A stretch of DNA of 64,000 nt from contig POSG01000008.1 in assembly GCA_003314535.1 (NCBI GenBank), positions 1-64,000 on the forward strand, given 5' to 3'. Positions 1 through 8,304 of this stretch are shown piece by piece. This stretch comes from Geobacter sp. Its GTDB lineage: Bacteria > Desulfobacterota > Desulfuromonadia > Geobacterales > Geobacteraceae. Position 1 is the stretch's first letter. The number at the start of each line of letters is the position of its first letter. The notes below the pieces were generated by a model that saw only the letters and a list, made by a program, of their open reading frames with translations, did not search any database and had not been told where the DNA came from. Both the position numbers and the translations under genes were made by a program.

Positions 1-531
1 CAGTAATAGCTTCTCCCTAGGACACCCACTGCACTCCCTATTTATCTCGTAAATGAACTGGTTGAGGTGCTTGTGAAGATTTCACCTGAGCAAAAACTCC
101 TGGTGGCAGTTTACTCCGAAGTAGTCTTCAAGGGGAAAGTAATCCGACAGGAAACGCCTATGTGTTGCAGCAGGGTTATTGACCTTTATCGGACGCGAGT
201 CTGGTTTAAAGAGATATTCTTGAGGGGCAAGATCTTTGTCCTCCTCGAACCAATCTGCCCCATTTGCAGAAAACGGGTTTCCGCAAGCTATTCAATTATC
301 AACTAGAAGAGATCATTACTTTTCATGTCACGACCTCATATTACCAACCTTTGAAAAAATAGAAAAACATGCCGCGAAGCAGACATTATCTTATATTGAT
401 TATCGTTATTTAATATGCTATTTATATTTGTACAAATCAGTTTCCGATGCTGGTATGGCTTTTCCATGGTCGGAGCACAATTATTTGCCGACTTTAGGCA
501 TGCGTAACAGACCAGATGTATGGGAGGGCAT
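1..531. other. No convincing gene; AT-rich left edge of accessory segment
   Basis: This stretch has two overlapping short open frames (67-306 and 236-535), but both begin with GTG or TTG codons lacking a good ribosome binding site, and neither protein resembles a family I recognise. Base composition is AT-rich like the rest of the first 5 kb. It probably holds the promoter for the lipoprotein gene that follows, but no clear -35/-10 pair stands out. Confidence 0.5.
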
Positions 532-1197
532 ATGAGAATCACGATTCTTTTGGTCGTGCTGTTTTCTCTCGCTGCATGTGGGACCGTAAATAACGCGTTG
601 GTGGAAAAGCGAAAGACCGTCGAATATTATCGGATTTTCGATATCAAAACCAAGGCTGACCGAGAAGCAGTAATTGATGCTGCCAGCAATGGACTTGGCA
701 AGAACGTCAATGACGCCAACGAAGCAAAGCCTATTTTCATCGACGAAATTCCGGATAAACCAGGTAGATTCAAATTGGTCAATCCATTCAAGAATTCTGC
801 CTTGGGAGCCTTGGCTTCATCCGGTGGAACTCTTGGGTTCAAGGTGGCGACTTGTGACGGATCGGTATGGAATGCCCGAGCAGTAAGAAAAATTTCAGGA
901 AGCAATCAGCTGATACTTACGGCATGCCTCTTCCCCTACAAAGAAGGCTACAATCTCGACCTATATGCGACCTTTACCAAGCTTGAAGGCGGTTTGAGGC
1001 AGATAAGCCGCTCCATGGCGAATGCAATGGTCGGAACGCCGGAAGAATGGACGGAAAAAACCTGCCTTGATATTGTCAGGACAATAAACGAGCGAACAAG
1101 TGCTGAAATCAAATACCTGGAAGGGTATCCCCAGTTGTCTGGTACCCCTTGGCTCGACACCGGAAAAAATTTGGAATCATTGAGCTCAAAGCAATGA
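532..1197 (+). CDS. Putative lipoprotein of unknown function
   Basis: A 221-residue protein that opens with a short basic stretch, a hydrophobic core and the lipobox LAAC at residues 12-15, so it is predicted to be exported, cleaved before the Cys and lipid-anchored. I chose the ATG at 532 over an in-frame ATG at 520 because GGGAGG at 522-527 is correctly spaced for 532. The mature part is mixed alpha/beta with no motif I can name. It sits alone on the plus strand ahead of a small membrane protein, inside the AT-rich accessory segment next to tRNA-Gly. Lipoprotein status is read from the sequence; its role is unknown. Confidence 0.75.
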   Translation: MRITILLVVLFSLAACGTVNNALVEKRKTVEYYRIFDIKTKADREAVIDAASNGLGKNVNDANEAKPIFIDEIPDKPGRFKLVNPFKNSALGALASSGGTLGFKVATCDGSVWNARAVRKISGSNQLILTACLFPYKEGYNLDLYATFTKLEGGLRQISRSMANAMVGTPEEWTEKTCLDIVRTINERTSAEIKYLEGYPQLSGTPWLDTGKNLESLSSKQ

Positions 1198-1257
1198 AAC
1201 AAGAAACGGACTGGTTGCAGATCGGTTTTTCTTCTAAGGGGTGCTGATGCCGACAAC

Positions 1258-1590
1258 ATGCAGCAATCCAAGAAATCACAAGGTGCCGCGATGACTACCA
1301 TGCTCGTTTTGGCGTCAGGGCTATTGCTCGGCGTAAGTCCAATATTGATTCTGGATGCCCTTTCGCACAGAAATTTCCGATGTGTAATTTTTTTCGCATT
1401 TATCGCGATTCTTTCGGCCGCGATCTGTTTTTTATGCTTGAATGAATTATCAGGTCCCAACAATCATCCGTATTATTTGAATATTTCAGCTATAGCTATA
1501 AATTTATTCATTGGTCTTTTTGCCGCATGGGCCATGTCGACCCCAAAGCGGAAGGAAAAGTGGCATGGCCGGAACAAGGCACGGAAATGA
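1258..1590 (+). CDS. Small membrane protein, unknown function
   Basis: About 110 residues with three hydrophobic segments (roughly residues 13-33, 42-62 and 73-94) and a basic C-terminal tail rich in Lys and Arg, which suggests a small inner-membrane protein. The start is uncertain: the ATG at 1258 has only a distant GGGG, while an in-frame ATG at 1291 has AGGTG close upstream and would begin right at the first membrane segment. It follows the lipoprotein gene by about 60 bases on the same strand and may be co-transcribed with it. No family recognised. Confidence 0.55.
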   Translation: MQQSKKSQGAAMTTMLVLASGLLLGVSPILILDALSHRNFRCVIFFAFIAILSAAICFLCLNELSGPNNHPYYLNISAIAINLFIGLFAAWAMSTPKRKEKWHGRNKARK

Positions 1591-1677
1591 AATATGGAGT
1601 GGCGGAATTATACTGAATTGACTGGATTCGGTAAGTCGATATTCATCCACAAAGCCAAAAAAGACTGTATAGCACCA

Positions 1678-2331
1678 TTAACTGGATGACTTGCTCTCCG
1701 CATTCACACCACATCCTACGACAAGGCGATTCCACATGAAAAGAAAATGGTTGCTGATCTTGAGATTCTTCAGTGCAAATTCCATCGTAGGGCCGTAACC
1801 TCGCACAGTTGCATCGCACATTTTCTCTGCCCTGTAACAGTGTTCACAAAAATCCCAGGAAATGTTCGCTTCGAGTTTGTCAATCTCAAATTCAGGAGGG
1901 TGCATATATTCCGGAGGATTTGATAGTTCCTTCATTCGAGAGTAGCAGCCGGGAAAATCTCTCCTGATCGCGTCCATCACAGGCCCATCGATACACATGT
2001 TTATTGTGCAAGCTGCCTCTTCAAGATCAAAAGACCATCCGGCACACCATTTTGCGTACGATAAGGATCTCTTCCGTAAATAGGATGCCAAAACTGTGGG
2101 TACCAGGCCTTTTCTGGACCGACCCGGTTTGCCACGCTGGATTACCCCATGTTTAACCAATACCGAATGGACATAGTCTGCTTTCCTCGACCCAATGATT
2201 CGTGTAATTTCAATAACGGAAAATCCGTTCGCATAGGCTTCACAGATCTTTAATTCTACGAATTCAAAAAGCTCGTTATGACCTGACAGGGAATGGAATC
2301 GGTATGCCTCAGCGCCAACTTTTGATGGCAT
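1678..2331 (-). CDS. Hypothetical protein with HTH-like N-terminal half
   Basis: A 217-residue soluble protein. Residues about 25-60 look like a helix-turn-helix of the kind found in recombinase tails or regulators (a run ending EITRIIGSRKADYVHSVL, followed by a basic stretch with KPGRSRKG). The C-terminal half has several Cys (C-x-x-C around FCEHCYRAEKMC) that could bind metal. The start is well supported by GGAGGTGA just upstream. The upstream gap contains a perfect inverted repeat (2364-2384) that could be its operator. It belongs to the accessory segment with the replication-organizer gene; DNA binding is inferred, and I do not recognise the family. Confidence 0.6.
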   Translation of the reverse strand: MPSKVGAEAYRFHSLSGHNELFEFVELKICEAYANGFSVIEITRIIGSRKADYVHSVLVKHGVIQRGKPGRSRKGLVPTVLASYLRKRSLSYAKWCAGWSFDLEEAACTINMCIDGPVMDAIRRDFPGCYSRMKELSNPPEYMHPPEFEIDKLEANISWDFCEHCYRAEKMCDATVRGYGPTMEFALKNLKISNHFLFMWNRLVVGCGVNAESKSSS

Positions 2332-2363
2332 AATTCACCTCCGGAATTTATCACTAATATCAC

Positions 2364-2384
2364 TACTATTATTTCATAATAGTA
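2364..2384. promoter_or_regulatory. Perfect 9-bp inverted repeat, operator candidate
   Basis: TACTATTAT and ATAATAGTA are separated by 3 bases, about 35-50 bases upstream of the start codon at 2331 on the minus strand. The position and perfect symmetry fit an operator for a dimeric regulator acting on the 1678-2331 gene. No T-run follows the short AT-only stem, so a terminator for the HD gene is less likely. Which protein binds is unknown. Confidence 0.4.
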
Positions 2385-2403
2385 TATTTACGAATATCGC
2401 AGG

Positions 2404-3765
2404 CTATTGCTTGACCTCATCAGCATCCTCATTGTTACCGTGAGCTGCCAGAACTGGCGTGATCACTCTCGCCATTGACCTTATGCTCATGGACTTTTCA
2501 CGCTCCAGCTCAAGTGTATCAAAGCCGAGTGCTTGAGCTCTGAAAGGAATGAGCCGGATAGGAGACTCATATCTTTTAACCTGCTTCCCGGTTCCTGAGA
2601 GTATCGACACTGGGCACATAAAATCATTCGGTGCAATCAGTTCTGTTGCAAGTAAGTCGAACTGCTCTGAAAGCTCCAGGGCAACCGAGTATATTATGTC
2701 GAATTTCGCTCGTTTGTGGGCATATGCTGCCAAGAGGGCAGCGGTGTGTGGATGGGCACGACAAAGTATTTTCCAAAGGCCGGAAGAACCGCAGTAGATC
2801 AGTCCATCAGGCATTGACACCGCCAGCCACCTTCCCGAGGAAACCACATTCAGGCAGGCACGTAATTGGTCGAAAAAGGCATTTGCTTTGAACCAAGGAG
2901 AAATGTCGACACGGCACGGCCTGTAGTCCTTCAGGTCGATTTTTTCCAACTCAAGCCCCAACAATGCAGCGAAATCCTTTTTTCGAAGCGATGGCATTTC
3001 CGTTTTGACGCGAATGTTTTCTTTGCCTTCCAAGGTATTGGCCATCAGTTGTTCGGCATGCTCCAATGACCGGACAGCCTCATCACTTTCACGTAAAAGC
3101 CTGGAATATAAATGATCATGGGCATTAAAATGGTGACGTTGTATTGCTTTTAGAATTTCGCTATGCACGGAAATCATTCGGAACTCGGGAATTCCGGAAA
3201 GAAAAACACACGACAAGAGGGGATGGTCCCCGGTGCAATACATCGCCCCGTGAAACTCGGGGATCTTACCGATGTCATGCGCCAGGCCAATTATGATGCA
3301 TATCGGAACAACGATATTGTATTCCAGATTGGCAATCATCTGTCTGGCAACGCTTATGCAATGGCGCCACAAAGGCACCCTTGCCAGTAGATGGTACCTG
3401 TCAGGTGAGGCACCGTATGATCTGCCGCTCAATACCACGGAAGGGCAGTCGCCAAATTGATCAAGAAGTTCAAGAATCCTGAGGATTACGACAAAACTGA
3501 CATCCTTGCTTATAAGAGGATATTTGGATTGCATGAAATCAGAAAATTCCGCGATTTCTGGATGGGAAAATTTCGGAATTTCCACAGGTTTTTGATTTGA
3601 TGGGGGCACAGGGGATTGCGGCGCGGACCGCCATATTGGGCTGATTTCTTTCAGGGAAAACTTCTGCGTCTCGTGCGTGGCGACTTTCTTGGTTTTATGT
3701 TTCCAAAGAAGAAAGAAAGCAAATACAACACCAAAAACCCCTGTAACTACAAGCAGATTGCACAT
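2404..3765 (-). CDS. Membrane-anchored HD-domain protein
   Basis: 453 residues. Residues 3-21 form a single N-terminal membrane segment followed by a basic, Pro-rich linker. The central part (about 85-230) is an HD-type metal phosphohydrolase fold: H135, the doublet H163-D164 in GLAHDIGK, H181 in TGDHP, and H211-H212. The arrangement resembles HD domains of conjugation-associated proteins such as the TraI_2/MobH group, but I see no relaxase signature beyond the HD core, so I leave it as an HD protein. The start has GGGAGGTGA upstream. It lies just downstream of the phage replisome-organizer gene on the same strand. Substrate unknown; a nucleotide or nucleic-acid phosphate is the usual case. 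Confidence 0.65.
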   Translation of the reverse strand: MCNLLVVTGVFGVVFAFFLLWKHKTKKVATHETQKFSLKEISPIWRSAPQSPVPPSNQKPVEIPKFSHPEIAEFSDFMQSKYPLISKDVSFVVILRILELLDQFGDCPSVVLSGRSYGASPDRYHLLARVPLWRHCISVARQMIANLEYNIVVPICIIIGLAHDIGKIPEFHGAMYCTGDHPLLSCVFLSGIPEFRMISVHSEILKAIQRHHFNAHDHLYSRLLRESDEAVRSLEHAEQLMANTLEGKENIRVKTEMPSLRKKDFAALLGLELEKIDLKDYRPCRVDISPWFKANAFFDQLRACLNVVSSGRWLAVSMPDGLIYCGSSGLWKILCRAHPHTAALLAAYAHKRAKFDIIYSVALELSEQFDLLATELIAPNDFMCPVSILSGTGKQVKRYESPIRLIPFRAQALGFDTLELEREKSMSIRSMARVITPVLAAHGNNEDADEVKQ

Positions 3766-3822
3766 TTTTTCACCTCCCCAACTGATCTTAATCGAGTTTC
3801 TAAATCATTAATCTTCAGAAAA

Positions 3823-4875
3823 TTAACAGAGCTCTCCCCGAGCATACTTGCCAGCCAATATCATGGTAAAAGGGGCTGTGACATCATCTAACGCTGACGT
3901 TGCCAACTCCGAAAGAAATGGAAATTTCTCGCATGCGAGTCGAGCCAGTTCAACTCGCTGCTGGAAAGGTAGCGCCAGCCAAGCGGCTTGGTGTGACAGT
4001 GCTTCTTTGCGATCCCGCTCTGATTGCTCTTTCATAGCGGCTTCAATAATCTCGCGCTTGGCATCTGCTGCAGCCTGCGCTTCCTCTTTTTCCCTGATCG
4101 CCCCTCTTTCGGCCCGGGCAAAATCATTGATAACGGCTTCGCAGATCATCCCACCAAGCCTCCCCTTTGATGGATCATGGTGCAACAGCGCATAGCGGAT
4201 GTTGCTTTCAGCCACGCCTCTACCGTGCGTATGGATAGAATCTGCAATCACGGTTTGCATTCGCTTGTTTCTCTCCGCTGGAGGTACAACCTCCATTACC
4301 GATTCCACTTCCGGCTGGCCGAAATAAACAACATCTTCGTTCCGTGAGGAATTCGATGTTGTTGTTCCTGAATCTGACTCTATTTTTGTTCTTCCGGACC
4401 TCCGCGGACTGTCCGTGGACGCGTCTGCGGACATGTCCACAAAATGCAGTAGCATATTTTTTTTCACAGCCCGCGACTCACGCTTTCTTTCCCTGTCCTT
4501 TTTACGCCTTTCTGCAAGCCGGGCCAGCTCACCCGTTGGCTGCAGTCGATCCCATTCCGCAATGGCAATCACGTCGTCCACCATTTCAATGAATTTGAAA
4601 CGTTCCAGCGTAGCAAGTGCATACTGCACCACCGGAACCGTCCGTCTAAGAACCGCTGTCAACGTGCTGACATCATAGGGAAGCGATTCGTGTAGAAGGA
4701 GGAGACCGTCGGAATTGCTCCGCCCTGCCAGCATCAGCATCCTGACGTATATGATCTGGACGGCATCAGCATCAGGTAATTGCTCAATTGCAAGCCAACG
4801 AGGATCGTCAAACTCAGAACAGAACATCCGAATCCAGAACACTTCATTCATTCGATTATCGTTTTTCAAATACAT
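3823..4875 (-). CDS. Phage replisome organizer-type protein
   Basis: 350 residues. The first ~115 residues match the pattern of the phage replisome organizer N-terminal domain: FWIRMF near residue 15, a helical run around MLMLAGRSNSDG and LLLHESLPYD, then a winged-helix-like stretch ending ALATLERFKFIEM. A long charged region follows (KKDRERKRESR, then many Glu/Ala residues), probably coiled coil. In phages and plasmids such proteins bind the origin and load replication proteins. It sits between the excisionase-like gene and the HD gene, supporting a mobile-element replication role. The start could also be the ATG eight codons downstream; neither has a strong ribosome site. Confidence 0.7.
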   Translation of the reverse strand: MYLKNDNRMNEVFWIRMFCSEFDDPRWLAIEQLPDADAVQIIYVRMLMLAGRSNSDGLLLLHESLPYDVSTLTAVLRRTVPVVQYALATLERFKFIEMVDDVIAIAEWDRLQPTGELARLAERRKKDRERKRESRAVKKNMLLHFVDMSADASTDSPRRSGRTKIESDSGTTTSNSSRNEDVVYFGQPEVESVMEVVPPAERNKRMQTVIADSIHTHGRGVAESNIRYALLHHDPSKGRLGGMICEAVINDFARAERGAIREKEEAQAAADAKREIIEAAMKEQSERDRKEALSHQAAWLALPFQQRVELARLACEKFPFLSELATSALDDVTAPFTMILAGKYARGELC

Positions 4876-4889
4876 AAGTCGTTGTTTTC

Positions 4890-5069
4890 CTAGCCGGCTT
4901 TATTCTGCTTGCTCGCCAGCCATTCAATGATCGTTTGAGTCATATAATAATTCCGCTTCCCGATCACAACCGGTGTCGGCAATTCGCCACGCTTCTTTAA
5001 CCTCCAAAATCCCGTCGCCGAAATACCCAGGTAATCAACCCGGAACTTTTTCTCAGATATGAGCTTCAT
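4890..5069 (-). CDS. AlpA/excisionase-like small DNA-binding protein
   Basis: A 59-residue protein with AAGGAGGG just upstream of the ATG at 5069. The layout is that of MerR-superfamily excisionases and AlpA regulators: an N-terminal segment leading into the recognition helix (YLGISATGFWRLKKRGELP), then the wing (TPVVIGKRNYYMTQTIIEWL). It is the gene nearest the tRNA-Gly end of the element and precedes the replisome organizer by 14 bases, so both are probably one transcript. Such proteins direct excision by bending DNA near the attachment site, or activate an integrase promoter. The fold is inferred from pattern; no partner integrase is in the window. Confidence 0.7.
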   Translation of the reverse strand: MKLISEKKFRVDYLGISATGFWRLKKRGELPTPVVIGKRNYYMTQTIIEWLASKQNKAG

Positions 5070-5443
5070 TGCACCCTCCTTTTCAAAATTTTTCTCCCTC
5101 TACTATATATATTGCGGAGGGGTACAACTAAACTAATGAGAAATTACGAGGCAAATTAGACGCCAGAACCATATATATACGTAATTTCAAATGCTTTGCT
5201 TCAATGTAAATTTTATGTAAAATTATTATTCCAGGCTAGCGACAGAGGAAATCGTGACAAAGGAAAGAAAAACCGTGTTGATGAGAAGAGAAAAACCGAG
5301 GGTCGGAACGCAATTAATTACTTACAAATTCTGAGTGATATATTGCACACTGCATTAAGCGAATCGGTGGAAGAAACCATTGTTCACGTAACGTAATCTT
5401 TTCAATTCCATGTCGGAGGTTACACGAGAGGTTACACGCAAAC
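5070..5443. other. AT-rich intergenic end of the element, no gene
   Basis: This gap between the excisionase-like gene and the tRNA-Gly terminator contains AT-rich tracts (for example around 5100-5115 and 5170-5230), a tandem 12-base repeat at 5416-5439, and an open frame at 5196-5396 that starts with TTG, has no ribosome site and a low-complexity charged product. I interpret it as promoter DNA for the minus-strand excisionase-like gene plus possible recombination-protein sites. Confidence 0.45.
5416..5439. repeat. Two tandem 12-base repeats near the tRNA attachment region
   Basis: GAGGTTACACGA is followed directly by GAGGTTACACGC, 45 bases from the 3' end of tRNA-Gly. Short direct repeats beside a tRNA-adjacent element end are often arm-type sites for an integrase or binding sites for an excisionase. 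The repeat is also in frame with a short reading frame that would encode VTREVTR, so it could instead be the decayed 3' end of a coding sequence. Confidence 0.4.
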
Positions 5444-5476
5444 AAAAAGGGGCCAGGCATATTCGCCTAACCCCTT
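5444..5476 (-). terminator. Intrinsic terminator of tRNA-Gly
   Basis: On the minus strand, just after the tRNA, AAGGGG (paired with CCCCTT) and GGC (paired with GCC) close a hairpin around a 6-base loop. It is interrupted by a small internal mismatch and followed by a T-run. Placement 9 bases after the CCA end fits a Rho-independent terminator. Confidence 0.7.
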
Positions 5477-5484
5477 GATTTTAT

Positions 5485-5559
<75 letters not shown>

Positions 5560-5572
5560 GTAGACAAGTTTT

Positions 5573-6895
5573 TTAACCCGGCGACCCCTGTTTTGTCAAC
5601 TTGTTTTTCAGCAGGTACTCCCGCGCCTCGGCGGCCGTGGCCACAAGGCCCAGGCTTTCCGCCTCCCGGAGGCGCTCCATCTCCCGCCCGAGCCCAGGCC
5701 CCTGTGGAATATTCAGCAGCGTCATGACTTCATCCCCGCCCAGGAGCAGTTCCCCATCATCGGGCCGGTAACTATGGAAATAGAAGGAAATCATCCGTTC
5801 AGCGATTTGAGAAGATATAAGTCCCGCCGCCAGGGGCATGAGCAAGAGCTCGGCGCCGGCCGGCTGCCGGTCGCGGAAAAAGCGGTAACAGGGCCGCTCC
5901 GCCAAGCCGTCCCCGGGCAAGGCCGGAAAGCCGTCCAGGCATCCGCACAGGGCCCGCAACGCCTCCCGCGCCTTGTTCCCGAGCTTCAGGCGCGAAACCG
6001 CGGCCGACACCATTTCCACCCACCCCTCTCCCGCCAGGAGCGCAGCCAGCTTGACCAGCGACAGGACCGGGATATCGCCTTCAGCATTCCGTTGCAGTCG
6101 ATCCTTGAGCCGCTGCCCGTCGACGTGGAAAAGCCGACCCGCATCCCTGGCCAGCAGCTCGGTCTTCGCGGCAAATGCGATCCGATTTCCGATGCCGCGG
6201 GAAAAATCCGCCGCAGGAATGATACGGGCAAGGATTCCTGCGTTGTGAAGCTCTCCCAGGGAACGGCCGATCTCCGGTGCATCCAGGATGAGGAAGAATT
6301 CGTCCCGGATCCGCTCGCCGGCGACCCGGTCAAGCAGGGCCGGGTTCCGGGCTATCTCTTCACGGGTTCGGCATTCCACCGCAAAGCCGAGGGTGGCGGC
6401 GAAACGGAACGCCCGCAGCATGCGCAGCGGGTCGTCGGCAAACGCCTCAGGGCGGCACATCCGCACGGCGCCGGTGCGTATGTCGTCCATCCCGTCAAGG
6501 GGATCAACGAGAAGCAGGTCATCCCGGGTCAGTTCAAGGGCCAGGGAATTGGCGGTGAAATCCCTGAGAAGGAGGTCCTCGCTTATGCCGCTCCCGCGGA
6601 GCGGGGCAAAGTCAAAGGTCAGGCGCTCCCCTTCCCTGCCGGCCACCACCCTTGACTGCCGGCGTTCCCGGTCGAGCCAGAAGAACGTCCCTCCGCTCCT
6701 GGCGGCGAATTCCTTCGGCAATTCGCAAGCCGCGCCGCCAAGGGCGAAGTCGAAGTCCCGCACCTGCCGCCCCATGACCGCATCGCGTATGGAGCCGCCG
6801 ACCAGGTATGCAGGGACATGGAAGCGGTCGGCAAGCTCCATCACCAGGCGGATGCGCTCATCCATGACCAGGTTGTCGAAATGATTATCTGCCAT
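5573..6895 (-). CDS. CCA tRNA nucleotidyltransferase / poly(A) polymerase family
   Basis: 440 residues, class II nucleotidyltransferase. It adds or repairs the 3' CCA of tRNAs, or polyadenylates RNA, in the cytoplasm. The head domain has GGSIRDAVMG at 33-42 and the metal-binding D47-x-D49 in RDFDF. The neck has RDFTANSLAL and the nucleotide-selecting region DDPLRMLRAFRFAATLGF near 160-175, and a long helical C-terminal body follows. Length fits the CCA-adding/poly(A) polymerase family; the two activities cannot be told apart by eye. Because the neighbouring tRNA encodes its own CCA, this organism may use the enzyme mainly for repair. The start is the ATG at 6895. Confidence 0.9.
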   Translation of the reverse strand: MADNHFDNLVMDERIRLVMELADRFHVPAYLVGGSIRDAVMGRQVRDFDFALGGAACELPKEFAARSGGTFFWLDRERRQSRVVAGREGERLTFDFAPLRGSGISEDLLLRDFTANSLALELTRDDLLLVDPLDGMDDIRTGAVRMCRPEAFADDPLRMLRAFRFAATLGFAVECRTREEIARNPALLDRVAGERIRDEFFLILDAPEIGRSLGELHNAGILARIIPAADFSRGIGNRIAFAAKTELLARDAGRLFHVDGQRLKDRLQRNAEGDIPVLSLVKLAALLAGEGWVEMVSAAVSRLKLGNKAREALRALCGCLDGFPALPGDGLAERPCYRFFRDRQPAGAELLLMPLAAGLISSQIAERMISFYFHSYRPDDGELLLGGDEVMTLLNIPQGPGLGREMERLREAESLGLVATAAEAREYLLKNKLTKQGSPG

Positions 6896-6915
6896 TTTCA
6901 GGGAATCCCCACGTG

Positions 6916-6936
6916 CCCCCCTTTCATGAAGGGGGG
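6916..6936. repeat. GC-rich hairpin between maf and the CCA enzyme gene
   Basis: CCCCCCTT and AAGGGGGG pair around a 5-base loop. It lies between the stop of maf and the start of the nucleotidyltransferase gene on the same strand. It has no T-run on the transcribed strand, so it may be a transcript-stabilising or attenuating hairpin, or a short palindromic repeat. Confidence 0.5.
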
Positions 6937-6967
6937 AGAGAAACTTGACGGAAGAGACAGTATTGGG

Positions 6968-7552
6968 TCAGGGCGCCAGCGGATTCACACCCAGCTTCCT
7001 GAGGATCGAAACCAGGGAGATAAGCGGCAGGCCGATGAGGGAGGTGAAGTCAACGCCTTCGAGCCTTTCCATGAGGGCGATCCCCAGCCCTTCGATCTTG
7101 AACGAGCCGGCGCAGCATACGGGGTCGTCACGCCGGATGTATTCGTCGATCTCCTCGTCGACCAATGTCCGGAGGGTAACGGTGAAAGGTACCGACTCGG
7201 AAAGCGCTGCACCGGAAGCGGTGTCCACCACGGCGAGGCCTGTATGGAAAGTGTGGGTCCCGCCGGACATCATGCGCAACTGCTGCCGCGCACGTTCCAC
7301 GCTGCCCGGTTTGCCGATGATCTCGCCCCGCGACACGAATACCTGGTCCGAGCCGATGATCAGCGCATCCGGATATTCCCCGGCCATTGACATCGCCTTT
7401 CCCAGGGCAAGGCGCTTCACCAGTTCGCCCGGCTCCTCGCCAGGTTCCACTATCTCCTCGAATACCGGCTCCGCTGTCTCGAACGGTATGCCGAGCCGCT
7501 CCATCAACTCCCTGCGGAACGGTGATGTGGAGGCAAGGACTATCCGCCTCAT
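6968..7552 (-). CDS. Maf-family nucleotide pyrophosphatase, YceF type
   Basis: 194 residues. Maf proteins hydrolyse non-canonical or modified nucleoside triphosphates to monophosphates. The N-terminal signature STSPFRREL (from residue 8) and the central SDQVF...GKP...LRMMSGGTHTFHTGLAVVD match the YceF/7-methyl-GTP pyrophosphatase subgroup rather than the dTTP/UTP subgroup. I start it at the ATG at 7552, which overlaps the stop of the upstream phosphatase gene as ATGA, rather than at an earlier in-frame codon that would add 34 residues lying inside that gene. It is translationally coupled to the phosphatase, a plausible pairing of two nucleotide or metabolite clean-up enzymes. Confidence 0.88.
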   Translation of the reverse strand: MRRIVLASTSPFRRELMERLGIPFETAEPVFEEIVEPGEEPGELVKRLALGKAMSMAGEYPDALIIGSDQVFVSRGEIIGKPGSVERARQQLRMMSGGTHTFHTGLAVVDTASGAALSESVPFTVTLRTLVDEEIDEYIRRDDPVCCAGSFKIEGLGIALMERLEGVDFTSLIGLPLISLVSILRKLGVNPLAP

Positions 7553-8208
7553 GACCTGTCCCGCAAAGCCGGCACTTCGAGCAGTTCGGGAATCGAGCCT
7601 ATCCGCCAGGTGGCGTCTTCCAGTTCGGTCATGTCTCCATAGCCGAAGGTGCACCCCACCGTGGCAATCCCGGCAGCATTGCCCGCAGCGATGTCATTGA
7701 TGCTGTCACCGACCATGAGGGCCCGGTCCGCTGCCACCCCGAGTTTGCGCAGCACCATCAGCAAAGGCTCGGGAGAGGGCTTGCGGAGCGCCGTTGAATC
7801 TGCGCCGATTACTGTTGCGAAGAAGCCGTCCGCGTCAAGAGTTGAAAGCACCTTGCGGCAGAGAGCGACATTCTTGTTCGACACCACCGCCATGGTCATG
7901 CCGGCTTTCCTGAGCTCAGCCAGCGTTTCCATGGCGCCGGGGTACAGCCGGGTCCGGTCGACTATGTGCGCCTCGTTGTAGGCCAGGAAGATGTTGATCC
8001 CGATTTCGATTTCCTCGGCCGTGGCGACAGGCATGGCCCGCTCCACGAGCCGCCGCGCGCCCTGGCCCACGTAGCCCCGCACCTGATCCAGCCCCACCGG
8101 TTTCCTCCCCAGGGAGGTGAGCATGTGGTTGGTTGCGGCGGCAAGGTCCTCCAGGGAATCGATGAGGGTCCCGTCCAGGTCGAAGATTATCAGTTGGATT
8201 GCTGTCAT
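7549..8208 (-). CDS. gph: HAD phosphatase, phosphoglycolate phosphatase-like
   Basis: 219 residues, HAD superfamily subfamily IA. Motif I is FDLDGTLIDS with nucleophile D10 and acid D12; motif II is VVSNKN; motif III is the Lys in RKPSPEP; motif IV is VGDSINDI. A helical cap lies between motifs I and II. This matches Gph, which removes phosphate from 2-phosphoglycolate formed during DNA repair, though close relatives act on pyrophosphate or other sugar phosphates. Its stop overlaps the start of maf. guaA lies about 100 bases upstream, with a strong hairpin between. Confidence 0.8.
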   Translation of the reverse strand: MTAIQLIIFDLDGTLIDSLEDLAAATNHMLTSLGRKPVGLDQVRGYVGQGARRLVERAMPVATAEEIEIGINIFLAYNEAHIVDRTRLYPGAMETLAELRKAGMTMAVVSNKNVALCRKVLSTLDADGFFATVIGADSTALRKPSPEPLLMVLRKLGVAADRALMVGDSINDIAAGNAAGIATVGCTFGYGDMTELEDATWRIGSIPELLEVPALRDRS

Positions 8209-8230
8209 AATAAGAAAATTTTGAATGCTC

Positions 8231-8267
8231 GTAGGGGCGAAGCAAGATCCACCTGCTTCGCCCCTAC
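8231..8267. repeat. 14-bp perfect palindrome between guaA and the phosphatase gene
   Basis: GTAGGGGCGAAGCA pairs perfectly with TGCTTCGCCCCTAC across a 9-base loop. It lies between guaA and gph on the minus-strand transcript. Similar GTAGGGGCG palindromes recur in many bacterial genomes as dispersed repeats. No strong T-run follows on the minus strand, so it may attenuate rather than end transcription. Confidence 0.65.
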
Positions 8268-8304
8268 GTGTTTTCTTTCACCTCGTGCCTGGCGCCTGCT
8301 TAAA

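Noticed and set aside
67-535. Two short open frames at the left edge
   Set aside because: Non-ATG starts, no ribosome sites and no recognisable protein; they overlap each other.
5196-5396. 66-residue frame near tRNA-Gly
   Set aside because: TTG start without ribosome site and a charged, low-complexity product; treated as intergenic.
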